A stretch of 64,000 bases of DNA from Camillea tinctor (lineage: Eukaryota; Ascomycota; Sordariomycetes; Xylariales; Xylariaceae), in contig MU394136.1 in the NCBI GenBank assembly GCA_022578605.1, forward strand, positions 60,001-124,000, given 5' to 3'. How positions within the stretch are numbered: the stretch's first letter is position 1; each line of letters starts with the position of its first letter. Below are positions 23,202-35,100 of the stretch, piece by piece. The notes beneath the pieces were generated by a model. That model saw only the letters and a program-made list of their open reading frames with translations. It ran no database searches and had not been told where the DNA came from. The position numbers were made by a program, and so were the translations under genes.

Positions 23202-24244
23202 ATGAAGAACTTCGGAGCTATCATGGTCCTGCTAGGCGCCAGCGCCTCTTACGTCGCTGGTCTCCCTGCCCCTGGTATGGGCCGAGCCGTTGAAGTCCGT
23301 GCTCCTCACGACCATGGTAAGTTGATATTACTCCTTTTCAGATATATGGTATATATATCTCCGTATATGTAAATACTAACCCCATTGCTTTAGTCCTTCA
23401 CACCCCCCTTGACCGCCGCTACGTCGGCCTGCATGTCCGAGTACCTAAGAAGAACAATGACGGCAACGCCGCTGCCAACAACGGAACCGCCGCCGCCACG
23501 GACGATGCTCAGGCCGATGAGCAGGCTGCACAAGACGATGCTGCTCAGGCTGAAGCTGACGCCCAGGCCGGTGACGACAAGGCTGCTAAGAAAGCCGCCA
23601 AGCAGGCCGCTAAGGAGCAGGCTAAGGCCGAGAAGGCTGCTCAGGAAGAGGCTGCCGCTAGCCAGGGTTCTGCTACTCAGGACTCCGCCGATGCCGCCCA
23701 GAGCTCCGCTGCTGCTGCTGCCCAGAGCTCTGCTGCCGCTGGTCAAGATGCCGCTGCCGACCAAGATGCCGCCGACCAGGATGCTGCTGACCAGGAATCT
23801 GCTCAGGACGCTTCTCAGAACGGTGCTAACACCAAGGCTGCTGCTGCTGCCGATGCCAACGCCCAGGATGCCAATGGCGGCGACGCCCTAGGCCTCGGCA
23901 ACCTGCTTGGCGGTCTCCTTGGTGGTGGTTCTTCCTCCGGCGGTGCTGCCGGTGGTGCCGGTGACCTCGTTGGCGGCCTCCTCGGCGGTGCTACCGACAC
24001 TGTTGGCAACGTCGTTGGTGGCGCTACCGATGCCGTTGGTAACGTTGTTGGCGGTGCCACTGGTGCTGTTGGTAACGTTGTTGGTGGTGCTACCGGCGCT
24101 GTTGGCGATGTCCTCGGTGGTCTGACTGGCACTCTCGATGGTCTGCTCGGCGGTGGCTCCCAGGCCGGCGCTGCTGGTGCTTCTGCCTCGGGCGCCGCCG
24201 CTGCCGACAACGGCAACCTGCTCAACCTCAGCGTTGGCAAATAA
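23202..24244 (+). CDS. Small secreted Ala/Gly-rich repeat protein
   Basis: Exons 23202-23316 and 23394-24244 (77-bp GT-AG intron) give 321 residues. Residues 1-20 (MKNFGAIMVLLGASASYVAG) form a clear signal peptide; RAVEVRA and LDRR at about 28-45 are possible processing sites. Residues about 60-195 are dominated by Ala, Gln, Asp, Glu and Lys and are probably helical or disordered (DQDAADQDAADQ, AAKKAAKQAAKEQ). The C-terminal third is Gly-rich: GLGNLLGGLLGGG, then four 11-residue tandem copies of GGAT-x-x-VG-x-VV (33 bp each, 23984-24115), then GLTGTLDGLLGGG. No enzyme domain and almost no Cys. It may be a cell-wall or surface structural protein; no family is recognised with certainty. The leader and codon use suggest strong expression. 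Confidence 0.85.
23984..24115 (+). repeat. Four 33-bp in-gene tandem repeats
   Basis: Units at 23984-24016, 24017-24049, 24050-24082 and 24083-24115 encode GGATDTVGNVV, GGATDAVGNVV, GGATGAVGNVV and GGATGAVGDVL. Differences are few, so copy number may vary between strains. Confidence 0.9.
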
Positions 24245-25551
24245 ATAAGCCAGGAAGAAAACAACCTACCAACCGGGAGATTCTCTTAAGTCTCTCCCTA
24301 CCCCTCCCACTAGGATGCCCAAATCAGTGTGGCTTCCCTCTTATTTCTTTATTTATCTCAGCCACTCTAGAGATGCGTAACGTGTACTATACCACCAAAT
24401 AGCGGAAAGGCTTGTTGCCAACGAATTTTATAGATGGATGCCTTGATCGGATGAAGGCCGGAGGGTATACCAACCCCCGACCGATAGTAACTTATTTTTT
24501 TCTACTTAACTCCTAAAATCAAAATTATATAAACACCATAAGAATATCGCTCTCTTCCATTGTGCTCCGTGATAGGTTACATGTTACTAGTAGTGAGAAC
24601 AGATAAATGAACAATAGCATAAACAATAGTAGTCTATGTGGTGCTTCCTACTTCGTTCATTATTACCATCGCACAAATCATAGCTCCCTTTACAATTTCA
24701 AGTCAAGAATATTAGTAGGTCTGTCAGTCGTTCTTCGTTCCGTTAACCAAAGCGGTGATCTCCGAGAGCCCACTCGTATGTATGGTACATACGAAACTAG
24801 AGCACGTCATGTCACATGTAGATTTCTTTCTCTAACCCACTTACATCGAGCCATACCTTTTCATTATTTTCCTTTTTTTCATTTTTCTTTCCCTGTTTCA
24901 CTTTCAAACGTTTGGGAGTAAGATATTAGTGCGGCGATGAAGTAGAAGAAACCCCTTACTCTACTCTACAAGCTTCCCCTTCGTTTCCAAATTTCTAGCA
25001 TTATCTTTCCCCATCGGTTTACCCCTATATTTTTGACATCTCTCAGAATTCCTCACCAGTCACCTCCAGTCTGTCTCTTCGGTTCCCCCCTCATCGATCC
25101 CCTTCATAATACCAAGACCCGGAAACGACACAAATTTCGTGGAAATTACATATTACTCATCACTACTTGGCAACACCTCTTCGACAGAATCACAACGCAA
25201 CTAGTGAAGAATATTGGCAGTTACAAGAAAAAGGAAAAGAAAAGAAATTAAAGGTCCCGTTTATAAGTAAACACATATATGTTAACAGGTAGGTTATGTA
25301 GGCAGGTAAGTAGGTCTAAACAGCACACCCCTAAGTAATGTATGTAGTAAGTAGTACATGTTTTGCTTTCCCTTTAGGCCTATCTCATATCATCTCATCT
25401 TCATACAACAGGTCCCCTTTTATATCTCACCCCTATTCTCTTATCTCTTTTCCCTTTTTTTTTATATGTCGTCTTCTTCTATGTTGCCTATCTACACCAA
25501 TCCCAAACTGTACAAGTGTTAAAAAAGTACACTTCCCCCCCTTTCCTCCCC
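24245..25551. other. Convergent 3' spacer
   Basis: About 1.3 kb between two convergent genes, AT-leaning with T-rich runs. No gene is supported; the short frames at 24607 and 25338 are T/S/F-rich noise. Confidence 0.55.
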
Positions 25552-28500
25552 CTAAATCGGCTCATCCCTCGGCTCAATCAGCACCTCATTAACCGCGACA
25601 TGCTCGGGCTGGCTCAGCGCATACACCACCGCGCCGGCCACCTCCGCGGGGTCGAGGACCTTCGCGCCGGTCGGCTCTCCATACTTCTTCACGGCCTCGA
25701 CATCCGTGCTCATGGCGAGCAAATCCGTAGCCGTGTTCCCGGGCTGCACGGCCGTGACCCGTAGCCCGCTGCCCGCGGTCTCGAGCCTCAGGCTCTGCAG
25801 CGCCGCTTCGACGAAGAATTTGCTGGCGGAGTACACGCCCAGGCCGGGGAACACCTTGCGGCCCGCATCGGACGAGATGGCGACCACGTGGCCCGCCCCG
25901 CGCGCCAGCATCCCCGGCACGACCGCCGCGAGGCAGTGCAGCAGGCCCTTGCAGTTCACGTCAACGGTGCGGTCCCACTCGTCGGCCCGCGCGTGCGCCA
26001 TCAGCGTGTAGTACATGACGCCGGCGCACGCGACCAGCGCGTCGACCGGGCCGAGCTGGTCCTCGGCCGCGCGGACGAGCGCCTGCACGTCCGCGGGCAC
26101 CGTGACGTCGGTCTTCCGCGCGAGCACCCTGGCCCCCGGGGCGCGGGCCTCGATCCGTTTCTTCAGGGATGCGAGCGCGTCGGTGCGGCGCGCTGCGAGG
26201 GCCACGTGCGCGCCCTGGGTCGCGAGCGCGACGGCGACAGCGGCGCCGATGCCCGACGAGGCGCCGGTGATGACGGCGACGCGGCCGGACAGGGGGCCCC
26301 GAGGCTTCGCGGGGGAGAGCGCAGAGATGGAAGAGGAAGGGGATCGCGGCAGCCAGCCGCGGGCGCAGAAGTGGCGCGCGTAGGTGCGCAGGAGGTGGGC
26401 GTCGATGCATGGCCTCTGGAGGCCGGCGCGCGCCAGCAGGGGGGCGGTGGCGGGGTCCTTGAGGACGGTGACCCAGGTGAGGAAGTCGCGGGTAGGCATG
26501 CCGCGGCGGAGGATGTCGGCGGTGAAGATGTCGGCGCTGGTGGTATTGGCGCCGCGCTTCTCGTTCCAGAGGGCCACCCACTCGTCCCAGGCGAGCGGCC
26601 GCGTCGGGTAGCCCAGCGAGGCGAGGTGGCCGAACACGTCCTTGGTGGGCACGGGCTTGGGGTCGCCGAGGTGGAACACCCGCTGCTCGCCGGCATCGGC
26701 CAGGTCCGCGAGCGCGAGGATCGCTTTGCTCACGAAGTCCACCGGCGTCATCTCCGCGTACCACCCCTCGATGTCGGGCGCGTAGCCCAGCTGCAGCGAC
26801 TCCACGATCAGCGCGTTCAGCATGTCGTACGTGTTCGTGGAGCCCGAGGTGCTGTGGCCGCTGATCGTGCCGGGGCGGTAGATTCTCGCCGGGAGCCCCC
26901 GTCTGCTGGCCTCGAGGATGAGCCGTTCGGCTACCCACTTTGTCTGTCCGTACCCGTCCAGCAGCTTCTCCGGTACGTCATCGACGTCTACCATGGTATC
27001 TTCCGTCCACCCTTCGACGGAGTTGGGCAGAACGCCGTTTGTGGAGATATGGTGGACGGTAGCTCCTCCTAGGCACGCGAGACGTAGGATCTCGCGGGTA
27101 CCAAACACATTGGCGCCCTGCATGGCAGCATAGGGGTACACGAGGTTGACGGTGGCGGCAGAGTGGATAATGACTTGCACGCGCGAAGCTAATTCCTCAA
27201 ACTCATCAGGTAACAAGCCGAATCGCTTCCTCGCCAGGTTCGCCGGCACAACTTCAATGCGGTCGAGCATGGAGTCGTTCCAGAGTCCGAGGTCGAGCAG
27301 GTTATTCCGTATCCGGGCTATTCCAGCTGCATGGTTATCGTTGGACAAGTTGGCGAAACGGACGAGACAGATGACGCGGGCGGACGTCGTCTCCAAGACG
27401 GCGCTCAGAAGGAACGCTCCCAAGAACCCTGTTGTTCCCGTTAGCAGGATAGTGTCCGCTTCGCTGAGTCGCTGCATCTTGGCCCCCTTGGGTTGGATAT
27501 CCGCCGGAAGGACGGAGTCGGCGCGCAATACTCGAGGGAGGTCGGCTTGGACAGCTGCGGTGTGCCCATCACGAGCATCTCTAACCACATCCAAATGACC
27601 TTGGAGGGTAGGGTTTCCTGCAAGACGCCCGAGGGGAACAGAGAAACTGTAGACGCTAGTTAACCTCGTGACGAGGTCCACCAGTGCCAGGGAATGGCCT
27701 CCCAAGTCGAAGAAATCGTGGTCCTGTTGCATTACGGTTTTATACGGTATGTTCAGAGAAGCAGCCCACATCTTAGCAATATCCTCGATGTTGATCTTCT
27801 GATCCGTGTCCTTCTTTTCTCCGTTAAATGAAGATCTAGTGGGGCTCGAAGTCCGAGTAGGGGGAGGTAGGCGTTTGAGGTCGACCTTTCCAGACACCTC
27901 ATGAGTGGGCAAAGCATCCATCTCGACCCATAGGGCTGGGATCATGTAGTGTGCTAAATGTGCAGTTAGTATTTTTCTCGCCGAGGGGCTAAAGCCAGCT
28001 TCATTGATGACGACAGGTTTGCGGTCTCCTGGTTCCTCCTTATCAGGAACGACGTAGGCAAGCAGCTGGCGGTCCAGACCGTCGCCGTGGGAGATGACAA
28101 CGCATTGTTGAACTGCCAAATGTGTGACAATTGCATTTTCTACAGCGCCAGGCTGCACGCTATATCCTCTGATTTTAATCATCGAGCCGACACGGCCCGT
28201 GATTTCAAGCAGCCCAGAGGGCAGTATTTTCGCCGTGTCCCCAGTTCTGTATACACGTGCTCCCGGTGTTGGGTCAAAGGGATCTTGGATGAAAGCCTTC
28301 GCAGTCGTCTCCGGGAGATTCAGATACCCCCGCGCGAGAAGATCGCTGCCAACGAGCAATTCTCCGCTAAGGCCAGGCTCGACCTGGTTTCCCTCTTCAT
28401 CTACGATATACGCGTGCTCAGGATCTAGGGGAGGCCCCACCGGAACAACCTGAGCCTCATCATTGAACATCTCCTTGATATCTCCACAAGCGATCTCGTG

Positions 28501-29415
28501 GGTTTCACTTGCGCTATAGCAGTTAAGCAAGCGAGCATTCTGGAACGCTTTGAGTCCCCTGCGCGCTAGATCCGTAGTGACGACCTCGCCATTGAGCCAC
28601 ACAGTACGCAGGTCCTTCAAGCGATTTCCTAGCTGCGCATGCCGCGCAAGCACGGTTGCCAGGAGAGTCGGGGTCATGAGGGTTTCAGTAATCCTCTTCG
28701 AGCGCAGCAGCTCAACGAGAGCAACGGGGTCGTAACTCGTCTCATCCGGCACAGTGACCACGGTAGCTCCCCGCAGAAGGGGCCGCAGTATTTCCCAGAC
28801 GAAGAAGACATTACAGGCCACGCGGTCTCCGGGTTTGAGATCACTCAGGCCAAATCTCAGGTCATACGAACGTACAGCTGCCCTGTGCGGGTTAGCAATA
28901 CCTTTGGGCCGGCCCGTGGTGCCGGACGAGTATGAAACGAAGGCGAGCCGCTCGAGGTCATCCTCGGGGGGTAACGGCTTGTGGGATGCGTGATTCGGAG
29001 CCTCGCCATTCGTATCCGCGGCCTGCTCATCAAGCACGATGAGCGGGACGCCTCCCTCGATCTTGCCAACGTGGGCTCTGTGGGTGACGACTACAGTCGG
29101 CCTAGCATCCTCCACCACATCGGCTAGTAATCTGGGGGGGTACGCTAGCTCCAGGACCAGGAATGCACCGCCGGCGCGAAGGGCTGCGAGACACGATATA
29201 ACGTAATCGGCACTGCGGCCGAGCAAGACACCGACCAGATCATCGCGGCCAACCCCGTACGACCGGAACCGGCGAGCAAGAGTCTCGACTTTCCGGTCAA
29301 GCTCTGCATATGTCAGGCTAGTGGGCCCGTCTTCCAGGGCAATAGCATCGGGTGTTGCTTTTACCTGGCTTGAAAAGAGGGCTGCCAAGTCCTTGTTGGT
29401 GTCAATGACGGTCAT
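25552..29415 (-). CDS. NRPS-like A-T-R-R carboxylate reductase, glycine betaine reductase type
   Basis: One intronless frame of 1287 residues with four domains. Adenylation (about 10-520): SYSSGTTGRPKG 161-172, YSASETHE 300-307, YRTGDTA 389-395, and the A10 lysine K510 in SGKVDL. Carrier domain (about 540-610) with the phosphopantetheine serine S575 in DLGGHS. Thioester reductase R1 (about 655-1010): LLTGTTGFLG 657-666, Y822 and K826 in YGQTKW. Second short-chain reductase R2 (about 1044-1287): TGASSGIG 1050-1057, S1181, and Y1195/K1199 in YSASK. This order matches the Aspergillus ATRR enzyme that activates glycine betaine and reduces it in two steps through the aldehyde to choline. The motif where amino-acid-activating A domains have Asp reads NVFFVWE (202-208), with no Asp, fitting a substrate without a free alpha-amino group. 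Betaine as substrate is inferred from architecture. Confidence 0.9.
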   Translation of the reverse strand: MTVIDTNKDLAALFSSQVKATPDAIALEDGPTSLTYAELDRKVETLARRFRSYGVGRDDLVGVLLGRSADYVISCLAALRAGGAFLVLELAYPPRLLADVVEDARPTVVVTHRAHVGKIEGGVPLIVLDEQAADTNGEAPNHASHKPLPPEDDLERLAFVSYSSGTTGRPKGIANPHRAAVRSYDLRFGLSDLKPGDRVACNVFFVWEILRPLLRGATVVTVPDETSYDPVALVELLRSKRITETLMTPTLLATVLARHAQLGNRLKDLRTVWLNGEVVTTDLARRGLKAFQNARLLNCYSASETHEIACGDIKEMFNDEAQVVPVGPPLDPEHAYIVDEEGNQVEPGLSGELLVGSDLLARGYLNLPETTAKAFIQDPFDPTPGARVYRTGDTAKILPSGLLEITGRVGSMIKIRGYSVQPGAVENAIVTHLAVQQCVVISHGDGLDRQLLAYVVPDKEEPGDRKPVVINEAGFSPSARKILTAHLAHYMIPALWVEMDALPTHEVSGKVDLKRLPPPTRTSSPTRSSFNGEKKDTDQKINIEDIAKMWAASLNIPYKTVMQQDHDFFDLGGHSLALVDLVTRLTSVYSFSVPLGRLAGNPTLQGHLDVVRDARDGHTAAVQADLPRVLRADSVLPADIQPKGAKMQRLSEADTILLTGTTGFLGAFLLSAVLETTSARVICLVRFANLSNDNHAAGIARIRNNLLDLGLWNDSMLDRIEVVPANLARKRFGLLPDEFEELASRVQVIIHSAATVNLVYPYAAMQGANVFGTREILRLACLGGATVHHISTNGVLPNSVEGWTEDTMVDVDDVPEKLLDGYGQTKWVAERLILEASRRGLPARIYRPGTISGHSTSGSTNTYDMLNALIVESLQLGYAPDIEGWYAEMTPVDFVSKAILALADLADAGEQRVFHLGDPKPVPTKDVFGHLASLGYPTRPLAWDEWVALWNEKRGANTTSADIFTADILRRGMPTRDFLTWVTVLKDPATAPLLARAGLQRPCIDAHLLRTYARHFCARGWLPRSPSSSISALSPAKPRGPLSGRVAVITGASSGIGAAVAVALATQGAHVALAARRTDALASLKKRIEARAPGARVLARKTDVTVPADVQALVRAAEDQLGPVDALVACAGVMYYTLMAHARADEWDRTVDVNCKGLLHCLAAVVPGMLARGAGHVVAISSDAGRKVFPGLGVYSASKFFVEAALQSLRLETAGSGLRVTAVQPGNTATDLLAMSTDVEAVKKYGEPTGAKVLDPAEVAGAVVYALSQPEHVAVNEVLIEPRDEPI

Positions 29416-30407
29416 TGTGTCTACCTGACCGTCAGATTACGGTGACAGGGGGAAAAAAAAAGAAAGAAATATAGATGTCTGTCTACTATGCTAGTGGGCT
29501 TCACAGGCTAATCAGGTGCGATGATATCTTCTTAGCCCTAACAGGGTTATTGTCCCAGCACCAATATCTAGAGGGCGGCAGGACGGCAATGTTCGTGATT
29601 CGTCGATTCAGAGAAGGAATGGGGGGAGAGAGGGAGAAATGGGAGCACAAGAGAACAGCGCTCCAGGCACAATTATGATATTTCTAGCTCACATGTAAAG
29701 TAACGCAGTCGAATTATAGGTGATTATATGTGTGGAGAGCGGTCAGACTTAGTTCACACCTAACTTTAGTGGGAATCATCAACACAAGGGACACATTTCT
29801 TTTTTCTTCTTTTCCTTCTTCTTTTTTTTAACTTCCTTCCTTTCTCGTTTCTTCTCTTTTCCTCTCCGGAATCCGGGGACAGTTCATCTAGGCCCCCAAC
29901 GGAGAAGTAACGGGGAACGGGATATTGAAAGTAATTATGTGGTAATGTGAAAGACAACGAGAGCAACATATACGCTATCCCTCCCATCTCCTCGTTGGTC
30001 TTACCGAATGATAGATAAGGAGGGAAAGGGCTGATTTGGAGAACAATCTTATTGGTTCCCAAATACCAGTCTAGATATCATAGACTCACCAATTGACATG
30101 TAAGTCGGGAAGATCTCTGTGTCCCCAACCAACAAACGGGCGGGTTGCACGCATGTCGTTGTTGTTACGGAATGTTCTGGTCGCCGCTACGTAGGTTTTA
30201 CTAGCTTAAAGAGGGTTTTATCATTCTTTTCTCTTCGATTCCTTACTCCTTATGGGGTATTTCACATGTCTCTGATCTTCTGTTTAATTCAGGGGCACGG
30301 GCTTTATTTACCAGGGGTCTCCTTGGCCACATATCTGTTTTACCCAGTCCAGATAGCCTCAAAACCGTTGGGGTACATAATTCTACTGGTTCCCATAAGT
30401 CTCCTCA

Positions 30408-30463
30408 GCCCCCTTCAACCCTCCTCGACCCCCCTCGACCCCCCTCGACCCCCTTGAACCCCC
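30408..30463. repeat. C-rich decamer microsatellite
   Basis: About five imperfect copies of CCCCCTCGAC in tandem inside the gene desert. Confidence 0.8.
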
Positions 30464-32097
30464 ACAAGATCTCATCATCTTAAGGTGGATCTCTCTCACC
30501 ATATCCGGGTCCCGATGATCTTCCGGGAAGAAAAGAGGCCAGCAATTCCAAGCGGATGGTACTTGCCAAGTAAACTTATCTGCTACCGACCTTTTCCGAC
30601 GAAGAGAGAGAAGTCAGCCTTAGTCTCGGAGCCGGAGATGTCTACATAGATCTGACGGGTAGATAAATCTGGGATAATATATATTACCCCATGCAGTGGA
30701 ACACCAACGGATTCCCTCTTGTTATTACGAGCCGTCGCACAGCCCAGACTTTTTAGCTGCCACATTTTCATTCTGGTGTAGCGGGGAGGAATTATATCGC
30801 ACAAATTGATTAAGCCCATTTCACAAGCATTCCACGGCTTCCTACATTTGCTGGGTTGTTGTCCCCCCTCTCCCCGCGATCGGATGTCCCTTCTTTCACG
30901 CCGATGACGCAAAGACCCGGGTCCCTGTCCTGACTCCAGAATGCACTCGTACGAGAAATCTGGATTAAATTGCCACCAGAGAGGGATAATAATTAGGTAT
31001 ATTCGTATTGTGGCAGCGACAAGGTCATCTCTCTCTGTGTGTGTACCTAGTATGTAAAGCTGAGAGAGTTCATCTAGACCTGGAAATAAGTCATTTTCTA
31101 GGCTATACACATTAAGATTTCGCTCGGTCCGAAGCCACGGCACATCGCAAAGTCGGAGTTCTAGCAGCGACAAAGTTCATGTTCAAATGATCATGATTGA
31201 GCTATAAACGCCTCGGCTGGCTGCAGTTGCTGCCACTGCCTCAGTCTATTGGCTGAGTGGCTCTCCATCAATCGAAAATTTCTAGACGCATCCAACGCAG
31301 CCGTCTGCCGTTATTAATGCACAATGTCTCGGTTCTACTATGTGTTACCCAATATACTACCTATATAAACGTGTGATAACGTTGTCACACAACGGACGGG
31401 CCTACCCTTCATGTTCCTGAGTCACTTGACATGCAATGTAACATGCAAACGAGTGTTTGACTAGTAGCAGAATATGGCATTACGTGAAAATATGCTCCTG
31501 CTAGTCATGACGCTTTCTAACGATTCCAGTACGAAAAGGACACGCCTAAGTAGTCGACTAGCAGTTATATTAGCGAGTGGTTGACTTTAAGAGAGTCCCC
31601 TACAAAGGTCTCAGTAGGTTGTAGAAAGGGGGAGATGACATAAGAAGCATAGTGGATGAAAGAAGAAAGAATAGTAAATGGTATTGATGCTGTTTCGCTA
31701 TAGGCCGATTTGTGACATATCAAGCGACGAATCACCATCATTATACTGATAATTATTCTGTCAACCTTGCCTCTCGCCTACCTAACTCATTCTATAATAT
31801 CTTAAATAATAAACAATTTTACAAACAGATTACTACCTTTTATCAAACACTAGTATTTGAAGAACTATAGTAATAGTCCCTAGGTTCTCCAAATGTTTTA
31901 AGGACCAAGAAGTTACCTAGTCTTAGGGTCAGATTTTCATGGTGGACGGGAATTACTTGCTTCACCCAATCGAGTAGAGAGAGACTTCTCCGAGGTAGCA
32001 AGTTGGGAGTATTTAGAATTCATAATAGAATTACACTTCCATTTCCCTCCATCCCCCCATAGCCTATCCCCTCCATCGGGCAGAAGGGAAAGGGGGA

Positions 32098-32112
32098 GGG
32101 GGGGGGGGGGGG
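32098..32112. repeat. G15 homopolymer
   Basis: An uninterrupted run of 15 G preceded by a G-rich stretch. It is prone to length errors in sequencing and could form G-quadruplex-like structure. Confidence 0.85.
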
Positions 32113-35100
32113 ATAATGCCGTATGTGCCAACAGCAGCACGGGATATCGACAAATTAGACCTTACATCCAAGCCGGTTTACGGAAAAGCCATGTAAGTGA
32201 CCACCACTACCCGGGGCCTATATGAAAGGTTCACGCAGGAGGATCATCATTTTTCTTTTTCCTTTCTTACTTTTTCCGTATCGTGTACAAATCAAGTTGA
32301 GGTTTTCTCTTTTCCTTTTTAACTCTTTTCGAAACGTGGTCCCTACCTTGTCTCTTTGTTCCCCATAACCGCAAAAGTCGTAGGTATATAGGCTGTAAGC
32401 ACTTAATAGCAAAGTCCCATATTTAGAGATGATATATACTACGTGCTGCGTGTAAGCCTAGCACATAACCTACGCACAGAACCGCTATCAGGTTCGGTCG
32501 ACCGGGAGCCACGTGGGATATGATATGAGGAGAGACCGAAAGGTAGCCATTGGCGTAACTATCTCAGGTAGGAAAGAAAAAAGAGGGAATACAGATAGAT
32601 CGCTAGATAGATAGAAGGGTAGTTGAGGTTGATACGTGGCCACATGTAAGGGTTGTTGTCACCACGCTTGGCCTGCTGGAGGAATTAGAGCGGTGTGACC
32701 ATATCTGGATCGGGGGACCTAGTGTAGAAGAATCGGGGACCCTCCTCGTTGCTTGTCACGAAAGAGAGAAGGCCAAATGAAAAAAAAGTTTTCACATAAG
32801 CGATATGTAGTATATCTGCCCTCTTTCGATGGAGTCGTGAGAATGCTAGATGTACGGAGGCTGACCAGGTATATATCTCGCGCCGTTATAAATAGCTTCT
32901 GACACGTGTTGCCACGGGCTTGCTCTCTGATGATTTACTCGGCTCTTGACGAGAGAAGCTATGGCCCTTCCCACCCGTAATACCATGTCTTGCATTCTGA
33001 CAGCCCTAGCCGGTCCATGGGATACCGACGGAAGGGTTTAGAGTTTATAGGTTGGCTTGAGTGCCAAGAAGGGTCAACATAAGGTATACACAACTCTAAG
33101 ATCCTCGTTATGGGACCTTTAAGTGACAAGGGGTTGTGAGACTCTTGTGCCCAAACGTACCTAACGTTCAAAGAGAGGTATTCATGACAAAAAGGAAAGA
33201 AAGCTATTGGTTGTGGTTTTCAGACCTGGAAGGAATCCGAGAAAAGTCCATAGCCCTTAGAGACAAGCCAATGATTATTGAGAGTTGATTCTTGAGCAGA
33301 TATAATACAGTGGTTCTTTTTTTCTAGAACTCTTAGGTTGCTATATAGAGTTATAGGTTACATAAGAAAATAAACTAGGATACATTCTAGACAGTGGCGG
33401 ATATCTCACACATGTTCTAATCAGTTTCAAATGACCTGCCTAAGTATGTTTCATGTATCACTCTAGTAGACCCTTATGAATAGTTCCTTTTTATTCTACA
33501 CTGCCCTGTAGTTGTCTTGCCTTGTCTGATTAAGTCTTATCTGTTCAGGGTCTAGAACAAGAAAAAGGTACTTCATAAAGCCACTTCTGAAATATTGAAT
33601 CAATATCTGTCAGAAGGGTTGAAAATGTTCATCTGGCTGGTCGAATGCAAGAGTTTATTGGCCCCAGAGACACTTTATAGATATTTTCATATCGTGACTT
33701 GTCCACGTCAAGCGCTAGGTACTATGCAACTCATGGCTATTACTTGTGTTATTATCATCATCTAACCTAATATTGCGTGCTGATGATAATTCATAGTAGA
33801 AGCTAATAATAATAATAATAATGGGTGGATATTAGTCGAATTAATCAAGGCTGAACAACCGGTGAACGCACATAGTTGCCTTTCTACCTACGTACTTACA
33901 GCCCAACTCCATTCCATGACAATTTGCGGTGGGTTGAAGAGACAACGGTTGAGCATTGTTGAAAATTTTCTTTCATGTTATTAATAGTATACTCACTTGG
34001 AATGGACAGATCTCTGGTTATCCGCTGAAGCGGTTTGAGGGTGGGTAACAGCCGGGCTAATGCTTCTGACGTTGCTTGATACATAAAGACTATTGATATG
34101 GTAGTGTAGAATCGGCACTATAAGTCAATGCCGTCCACCTTGATGCATCTCGTTGCTGCTGCTCGTCCCGCATAGCGCACACCGCTTTAGACAGAGTAGG
34201 TAACAGAATAGGAAAAACTCAGCGGGGGGAAGGATACATAGCGCCGAGGGACCTTGAATTGACCAACCAACTCGGATAACTGTTGTAAAGTTATAGAGTG
34301 AGGTGTCGTTGAATAGTTGTAAGCTGTGTTATCGAAGTGACTTTACCTAATTCATTTCATGGGTTCACGATTGGATAACACTAACAGCCGGGTCTGAGCG
34401 TAACAAAGCGGAACTTACAAAAATATAGGTAGATCTACGACCAGGTTAGCAAGAAACGAACCAGGTCGCTAAGGCCTAAATATATTAGGTTACGTTAGTG
34501 CCCTAGCGTAGCTAGGTCAAACTACCTAGTAAGAGCGATAAGGTTGTGGTGTAATGTCCGTCCATATGTAGTACCTACGTACAAGAGGCTCTGTACTACA
34601 ACTATGGTCCAGATCTCCGGGCGTTTGGTAAGGATCTGCCAACTGCGTACGTCAGCTAGCCAGGCCAACAACGGTTGTTTATCCGTGTGGGAATTACACA
34701 TATTATATGATCGGGTCACGTGGGTTCCAGGTTGTGCCGGGTTCATAATCCTGCTGTTACGCTGTCCAGGATTACTTTAAATTATGAGTCAAAAATATTT
34801 GATATACGAACAAAAGCGTCAAAGTGGTGTTGCTGTACCATCGCGTAGATGACTAACACTAACACTGACGCTAATAACATTCCAACCTACTGAACTTGAG
34901 TGCGATCCGATGGAGGCACATAAGTTTTCTGTGCGCCACAATTAAACTTGCGGTCAAGTCTACTTACCTTACGGCTTCAAGGTTTGTACCGTAGTGTGAA
35001 TACCAGATTGGTGGTGGAGTATGTAGCCTCGGCTTCGGAAATAGGACATTGGGTAAGATGTAGGACTTCACAAAATCGTATTAAGTCAGATAAAAAAAAA

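Noticed and set aside
23409..24264. Long frames on other phases and the opposite strand of the repeat gene
   Set aside because: Triplet-like repeats keep all frames open; only the frame with signal peptide and valid splice phase is supported.
25888..27072. 394-codon plus-strand ORF
   Set aside because: Antisense shadow of the GC-rich reductase half of the ATRR gene; no motif.
30583..31173. 196-codon minus-strand ORF in the desert
   Set aside because: No motif, no splice partners, odd codon use; could be checked by a protein search but is not supported here.
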